A stretch of DNA of 9,467 bases, from the NCBI GenBank assembly GCA_934201655.1, contig CAKPXD010000051.1, positions 1 through 9,467 on the forward strand, read 5' to 3'. Below, piece after piece: positions 5,736 to 9,467 of this stretch. Each line of letters starts with the position of its first letter. Position 1 is the first letter of the stretch. Made by a program: the position numbers and the translations under genes. Source of the DNA: an uncultured Streptococcus sp. GTDB lineage: Bacteria; Bacillota; Bacilli; Lactobacillales; Streptococcaceae. The notes under the pieces are model-generated. The model did no database searches. It was given only the letters and a program-made list of their open reading frames with translations, and was not told the origin of the DNA.

Positions 5736-7553
5736 ATGCGTATTAAATGGTTTTCCTTGATTAGGATTACAGGTTTGCTTTTGGTACTCTTGTATCATTT
5801 CTTTCAAACGACTTTCCCAGGAGGTTTCTTCGGGGTTGACGTCTTCTTTACCTTCTCAGGTTTTCTGATCACATCACTTTTATTAGAAGAATTTGGACAA
5901 AAAGGGAAGATTGATATCTTAGGTTTTTTTAGAAGACGCTTCTATCGGATTTTTCCACCGGTTGTTTTAATGATTCTTGTCGTCATGCCATTTACCTTCT
6001 TGGTTCGCCAAGATTATGTGGCAGGAATTGGTGGTCAGATTGCTGGTGTTCTAGGATTTATGACTAACTTCTATGAAATGTTGACAGGAGGAAGTTATGA
6101 ATCTCAATTTATCCCTCACCTCTTTGTTCACAACTGGAGCTTAGCTGTTGAAGTTCATTATTATATCTTGTGGGGCTTGGCAGTCTGGTTCCTATCTAAG
6201 CGAGCGAAATCAAGCGGACAACTACGAGGAACAATCTTTCTACTTTCATCAGCTGCCTTTATCGTCAGTTTCCTTTCGATGTTTATCGGTAGTTTTATTG
6301 TAAGTTCTTATTCAACAGTATACTTTTCAAGCTTAACTCATGTGTATCCATTCTTCTTAGGTAGTGTGCTTGCTACCGTAATAGGGGTTCGTCATGCAAC
6401 GCCACTTCTTAAACGTTTGAATAGAAGCTTGGATTTGAAGCAGACTTTGCTAGTCTTTGGAGCTGGGATCGGAGTCTTGCTATTACTGACCTTCTTTGTG
6501 AAATTTACATATCTCTTTGCTTATTTACTCGGCTTCTTGTTTGCAAGTTTAGTAGCGCTTCTGATGATTGTTGCGGCACGCGTCTTGCATGAGAAAACAC
6601 CGACTATCAAAGAGCCAAAGATTATCAGCTTTTTAGCGGATACAAGCTATGCTGTCTATCTTTTCCACTGGCCGTTTTATATTATTTTCTCACAGTTAAT
6701 GGGAAATATTCCGGCAGTGATTTTAACCACCATCTTCTCTTATATCTTCGCAACCCTTTCTTTCTATGTCATCGAACCTTTAGTAGCAGGAAAAACTACG
6801 GATCTCTTGCAAAAGGCAAAAGAAATTCCGCATATAAAACCGATCTTTGCTGGTAGTGCTGGAGTACTTGGTCTGATTACCGTTTCCGTGATATTGATAG
6901 CTCCTCAAGTAGGCGCATTTGAAACGGATTTGATGGTTAATGGTCTCAATCAGGCCCAAACCAATATGAACCGAACAAAAACCATGGCAGATCAAGCAGA
7001 AGCCAGTCGCTATAATATAGCTGAGGGTGTATCCATTATTGGAGATTCGGTAACCTTGCGTGCTTCAGAGGGACTAAAAGAAATCTTACCAGATGCGCAG
7101 ATTGATGGTCAGGTCAGTCGAAATACCAAACAGGCAAATGAATTGATGCTGAATTACAGTCAGAATAAAGCCTTGCCTAAAATTGTAGTCATTGCGACTG
7201 GCGTTAATAATCCTGAAAATTATAAAGCTGATTTGGATCTGCTGATAACAAATCTTCCAAAAGGACATCAACTTGTTCTAGTTACTCCATACGAGGGAGA
7301 CACAACGCAGGAAACACAACCTTATGTTGAGCAGTATGCAAGCTATGCGCGTGAACTGGCACAAAAATATCCATATATTGCACTTGCAGATTGGAATCAA
7401 GTAGCTAAAGATCATCCAGATATTTGGAAGGGAACAGACCAGGTTCACTTCGGTAGTGACACCACTAAGCAGGATGAAGGAGCAAAACTTTACGCAGAAA
7501 CCATTAATGCTGCCGTTAAATCTCTTGCAGATAAACCTGTCAAATCAAAATAA
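5736..7553 (+). CDS. oatA: OatA-type peptidoglycan O-acetyltransferase (AT3-SGNH fusion)
   Basis: This is a 605-residue membrane enzyme expected to O-acetylate N-acetylmuramic acid in peptidoglycan, which blocks lysozyme and affects autolysis and beta-lactam response. In pneumococcus the equivalent is called Adr. The N-terminal acyltransferase-3 domain (about 5-350) has some ten membrane spans and carries ITGLLLVLLYHF with His21, FFTFSGFLIT at 37-46, the FFRRRFYRIFPP loop at 64-75 and Glu139 in SLAVEVHYY. One more span (about 370-390) leads to an extracellular SGNH esterase domain (about 430-595). There Ser438 lies in IIGDSVTLR, ATGVNN (487-492) forms the oxyanion-hole block, and Asp568/His571 in TDQVHF complete the triad. 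The AT3 part passes acetyl groups across the membrane and the SGNH part transfers them. ATG 5736 is preceded by GGAG at an 11-nt gap and fits the family N-terminus. The gene stands alone between terminators. Assignment to OatA rather than another AT3-SGNH acetylase is by overall resemblance. Confidence 0.87.
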   Translation: MRIKWFSLIRITGLLLVLLYHFFQTTFPGGFFGVDVFFTFSGFLITSLLLEEFGQKGKIDILGFFRRRFYRIFPPVVLMILVVMPFTFLVRQDYVAGIGGQIAGVLGFMTNFYEMLTGGSYESQFIPHLFVHNWSLAVEVHYYILWGLAVWFLSKRAKSSGQLRGTIFLLSSAAFIVSFLSMFIGSFIVSSYSTVYFSSLTHVYPFFLGSVLATVIGVRHATPLLKRLNRSLDLKQTLLVFGAGIGVLLLLTFFVKFTYLFAYLLGFLFASLVALLMIVAARVLHEKTPTIKEPKIISFLADTSYAVYLFHWPFYIIFSQLMGNIPAVILTTIFSYIFATLSFYVIEPLVAGKTTDLLQKAKEIPHIKPIFAGSAGVLGLITVSVILIAPQVGAFETDLMVNGLNQAQTNMNRTKTMADQAEASRYNIAEGVSIIGDSVTLRASEGLKEILPDAQIDGQVSRNTKQANELMLNYSQNKALPKIVVIATGVNNPENYKADLDLLITNLPKGHQLVLVTPYEGDTTQETQPYVEQYASYARELAQKYPYIALADWNQVAKDHPDIWKGTDQVHFGSDTTKQDEGAKLYAETINAAVKSLADKPVKSK

Positions 7554-7558
7554 TCACT

Positions 7559-7590
7559 AAAAAGTAGAGATTGAATCTCTACTTTTTTCT
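7559..7590 (+). terminator. Rho-independent terminator of the acyltransferase gene
   Basis: AAAAAGTAGAGAT (7559-7571) pairs with ATCTCTACTTTTT (7575-7587) around a 3-nt loop, with T6 included in the 3' arm and run. It begins 5 nt after the stop codon. Confidence 0.9.
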
Positions 7591-7611
7591 TTAAACAGGA
7601 TTTGGAAAAAC

Positions 7612-7640
7612 TTGCCAAATTGTCAGAATTATGAGAAAAT
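7612..7640 (+). promoter_or_regulatory. Promoter of the DUF59 gene
   Basis: TTGCCA (7612-7617), a 17-nt spacer ending in TGA and GAAAAT (7635-7640) form a plausible promoter with an extended -10 TG. Transcription would begin near 7647, just before the ribosome site GGAGGG at 7658-7663. Confidence 0.55.
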
Positions 7641-7669
7641 AGAAACAGTCAAAAAATGGAGGGAATACA

Positions 7670-8011
7670 ATGAGAGAAGACATCAAGATTAATGACCGTG
7701 CTCTAGCATTGGAAGACCAAATCATTGAAGTGCTCGAAAAAGTTTATGATACAGATGTAGAGCTAGATGTATACAATCTTGGATTGATTTATGAGATTCA
7801 TTTAGATGAGGCTGGTCTTTGTACAGTTGTTATGACCTTCACTGATACTGCCTGTGACTGTGCAGAAAGTCTGCCAATCGAGATTGTGGCAGGTTTAAAA
7901 CAAATTGATGGGATTGAGGATGTCAAGGTTGAGGTTACCTGGTCTCCAGCATGGAAGATTACACGCATTAGTCGTTATGGGCGTATAGCTCTAGGGCTAC
8001 CTCCACGATAA
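7670..8011 (+). CDS. DUF59/MIP18-family protein, putative Fe-S cluster assembly factor
   Basis: This is a 113-residue cytoplasmic protein of the DUF59 (MIP18, SufT/PaaD-like) family, whose members help mature Fe-S proteins. Visible signatures are the N-terminal helix with DTDVELDVYNLGLIYEI (27-43, matching the family's DPEL..V.DLGLIY), the strand VVMTFTDTACDC (53-64) and the C-terminal VTWSPAWKITRIS (89-101). In many relatives the reactive cysteine lies in a T..GCP motif; here the equivalent segment reads TACDCAES with Cys62 and Cys64. ATG 7670 follows GGAGGG with a 6-nt gap. The length is typical of a stand-alone domain. It has its own promoter and is tail-to-tail with ilvD, whose product requires an Fe-S cluster, but they are not co-transcribed. 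Which Fe-S targets it serves in this organism is unknown. No suf genes are in the window. Confidence 0.9.
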   Translation: MREDIKINDRALALEDQIIEVLEKVYDTDVELDVYNLGLIYEIHLDEAGLCTVVMTFTDTACDCAESLPIEIVAGLKQIDGIEDVKVEVTWSPAWKITRISRYGRIALGLPPR

Positions 8012-8030
8012 TGGTTTATTTTGAAAATAC

Positions 8031-8060
8031 AAAAAAGCAAGCCAGTTGAGGCTTGCTTTT
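8031..8060 (-). terminator. Bidirectional terminator between DUF59 and ilvD
   Basis: An 11-bp stem AAAAGCAAGCC/GGCTTGCTTTT (8033-8043 with 8050-8060) with a 6-nt loop separates two convergent genes. On the minus strand the stem is followed by six T (8031-8036), the better tail, so it mainly serves ilvD. On the plus strand it has four T and can end the DUF59 transcript. Confidence 0.88.
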
Positions 8061-8067
8061 GATTTGC

Positions 8068-9467
8068 TTATTTTTTACCAGATTGTTCCATATTCCAGAA
8101 ATCTGTAACTGCACCACGTGATGCAGAAGATACTGTATGGGCATATTTACCGAGGACACCACGGCTATAGAGTGGTGGCAAGGTTGTTTCTGCCTTGCGT
8201 TTTTCAAGTTCTTCATCAGAAACGGCCATGGAAATTTCTTTGGTATCTTGGTCAACCGTAACGATATCGCCTGTACGGAGGTAGGCAATTGGTCCACCAT
8301 CCTGAGCTTCAGGAGCGATATGTCCAACAACCAATCCATAAGTACCACCAGAGAAGCGTCCGTCTGTCAAGAGGGCAACCTTGTCTCCTTGGCCTTTACC
8401 AACGATCATTGATGAAAGTGATAGCATTTCAGGCATACCAGGACCACCCTTAGGTCCAACGAAACGAACAACGACTACGTCGCCATCAACAATTTCATCT
8501 GACAAGACAGCTTGGATAGCATCTTCTTCAGAGTCGAAGACCTTAGCTGGACCAACGTGACGACGAACCTTAACACCTGACACCTTGGCAACTGCACCGT
8601 CAGGAGCAAGATTACCGTTCAAGATGATAAGCGGACCGTCCGCACGTTTAGGATTTTCAAGTGGCATGATGACTTTTTGACCTGGAGTAAGATCTGCAAA
8701 GTCAGCTAAGTTTTCAGCGACAGTCTTACCAGTACATGTGATGCGGTCTCCGTGAAGGAATCCATTTGCCAGCAAGTACTTCATAACCGCAGGCACACCA
8801 CCAACTTCGTAGAGATCTTGGAAGACATACTGACCAGAAGGTTTCAAATCAGCCAAGTGAGGTACACGTTCTTGGATGGTATTAAAGTCCTCAAGTGACA
8901 AGTTAACATTAGCTGCGTGGGCAATAGCAAGCAAGTGAAGAGTGGCGTTAGTAGAACCACCTAGAGCCATTGTCACTGTAATGGCATCTTCAAAGGCTTC
9001 GCGAGTCAAGATATCTGAAGGTTTGATACCAAGTTCAAGCATTTTGACAACTGCACGACCGGCTGCTTCGATGTCTTCTTTCTTATCAGCAGATTCAGCT
9101 GGGTGAGAAGAAGAACCTGGCAAACTCAACCCCAAAACTTCGATAGCAGTAGCCATGGTGTTGGCAGTGTACATTCCACCACAGCCACCAGGGCCAGGGC
9201 AGGCGTTACATTCCAGACGTTTCACGTCCTCCGCTGTCATATCGCCGTGATTCCACTTACCGATTCCTTCAAATACAGAAACCAAGTCGATGTCTTTGCC
9301 ATCCAGTTTTCCAGGGGCGATAGTACCACCGTAAGCGAAAATAGCTGGGATATCCATATTGGCAATGGCAATCATAGAACCAGGCATGTTCTTATCACAG
9401 CCACCGATGGCTACAAAGGCATCCACGTTGTGACCACCCATAGCCGCCTCGATTGAGTCCGCAATGA
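8068..9467 (-). CDS. ilvD: Dihydroxy-acid dehydratase, 5' end cut off by the window
   Basis: IlvD dehydrates 2,3-dihydroxy-isovalerate and 2,3-dihydroxy-3-methylvalerate to the 2-keto acids leading to valine, leucine and isoleucine, using an Fe-S cluster and Mg2+. About 465 residues are visible and the frame stays open to the right edge. ATG 9441 is internal, because the preceding codons read IADSIEAA, the conserved sequence before MGGHNVDAF. Roughly 100 N-terminal residues, including the first cluster cysteine, lie outside. Numbering from Met 9441, the cluster and metal segment is GGCDKNMPG (Cys15, with Asp16 and Lys17), the next cluster cysteine is Cys87 in [14 protein letters not shown], and the likely catalytic serine is Ser364 in [10 protein letters not shown]. 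The C-terminus ([15 protein letters not shown]) is normal and nothing looks broken. No other ilv genes are visible here, though they could lie beyond the window edge. The terminator is shared with the convergent DUF59 gene. Confidence 0.97.
   Translation of the reverse strand, partial: IADSIEAAMGGHNVDAFVAIGGCDKNMPGSMIAIANMDIPAIFAYGGTIAPGKLDGKDIDLVSVFEGIGKWNHGDMTAEDVKRLECNACPGPGGCGGMYTANTMATAIEVLGLSLPGSSSHPAESADKKEDIEAAGRAVVKMLELGIKPSDILTREAFEDAITVTMALGGSTNATLHLLAIAHAANVNLSLEDFNTIQERVPHLADLKPSGQYVFQDLYEVGGVPAVMKYLLANGFLHGDRITCTGKTVAENLADFADLTPGQKVIMPLENPKRADGPLIILNGNLAPDGAVAKVSGVKVRRHVGPAKVFDSEEDAIQAVLSDEIVDGDVVVVRFVGPKGGPGMPEMLSLSSMIVGKGQGDKVALLTDGRFSGGTYGLVVGHIAPEAQDGGPIAYLRTGDIVTVDQDTKEISMAVSDEELEKRKAETTLPPLYSRGVLGKYAHTVSSASRGAVTDFWNMEQSGKK

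Noticed and set aside
8137..8412. Plus-strand open frames inside ilvD (also 9103-9456)
   Set aside because: They overlap a highly conserved ilvD coding region on the opposite strand and have no supporting start signals or family resemblance.

Overview
The window looks like ordinary chromosome from a low-GC Gram-positive bacterium, most likely a mitis-group Streptococcus (S. mitis, S. oralis, S. infantis or S. pneumoniae relatives). The basis is gene content and style: a LysM surface protein with a Thr/Glu-rich linker, a streptococcal-type OatA acyltransferase, extended -10 (TGnTATAAT-like) promoters with weak -35 boxes, and short hairpin plus T-run terminators in nearly every gap. This is protein-level recognition, not a database match. 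There is no insertion sequence, phage gene, CRISPR array, rRNA or tRNA that I can support.

Layout, left to right. Positions 1-49 hold the terminator of an upstream gene. A MATE-family exporter (50-1330, TTG start) and a HAD hydrolase (1334-1948) form a two-gene operon with a 3-nt gap. After a terminator and a possible WalR-controlled promoter comes a secreted LysM protein (2126-3274) with three 39-bp in-frame repeats and a C-terminal domain carrying M15-peptidase-like His/Asp motifs. A convergent gene on the minus strand (3486-4343) encodes a multi-pass DUF975-type membrane protein. It shares a compact divergent promoter region with tgt (4460-5602), the tRNA-guanine transglycosylase. Next is an OatA-type peptidoglycan O-acetyltransferase (5736-7553), then a small DUF59/MIP18-family protein (7670-8011), and finally the 3' part of ilvD (dihydroxy-acid dehydratase) on the minus strand, which runs off the right edge of the window.

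Functional grouping: two genes concern the cell wall (LysM protein, OatA), two concern membrane transport or membrane proteins (MATE, DUF975), and one concerns tRNA modification (tgt). The DUF59 protein, whose family is linked to Fe-S cluster assembly, lies tail-to-tail with ilvD, whose product needs an Fe-S cluster; this neighbourhood is suggestive only. Apart from the MATE-HAD pair, each gene appears to be its own transcription unit with its own promoter and terminator.

I did not find a clearly new biological system. The points most worth a second look are the peptidase-like C-terminal domain of the LysM protein, the overlapping divergent promoters with a possible leaderless transcript for the DUF975 gene, the structured leader of tgt, and the candidate WalR sites upstream of the LysM gene.
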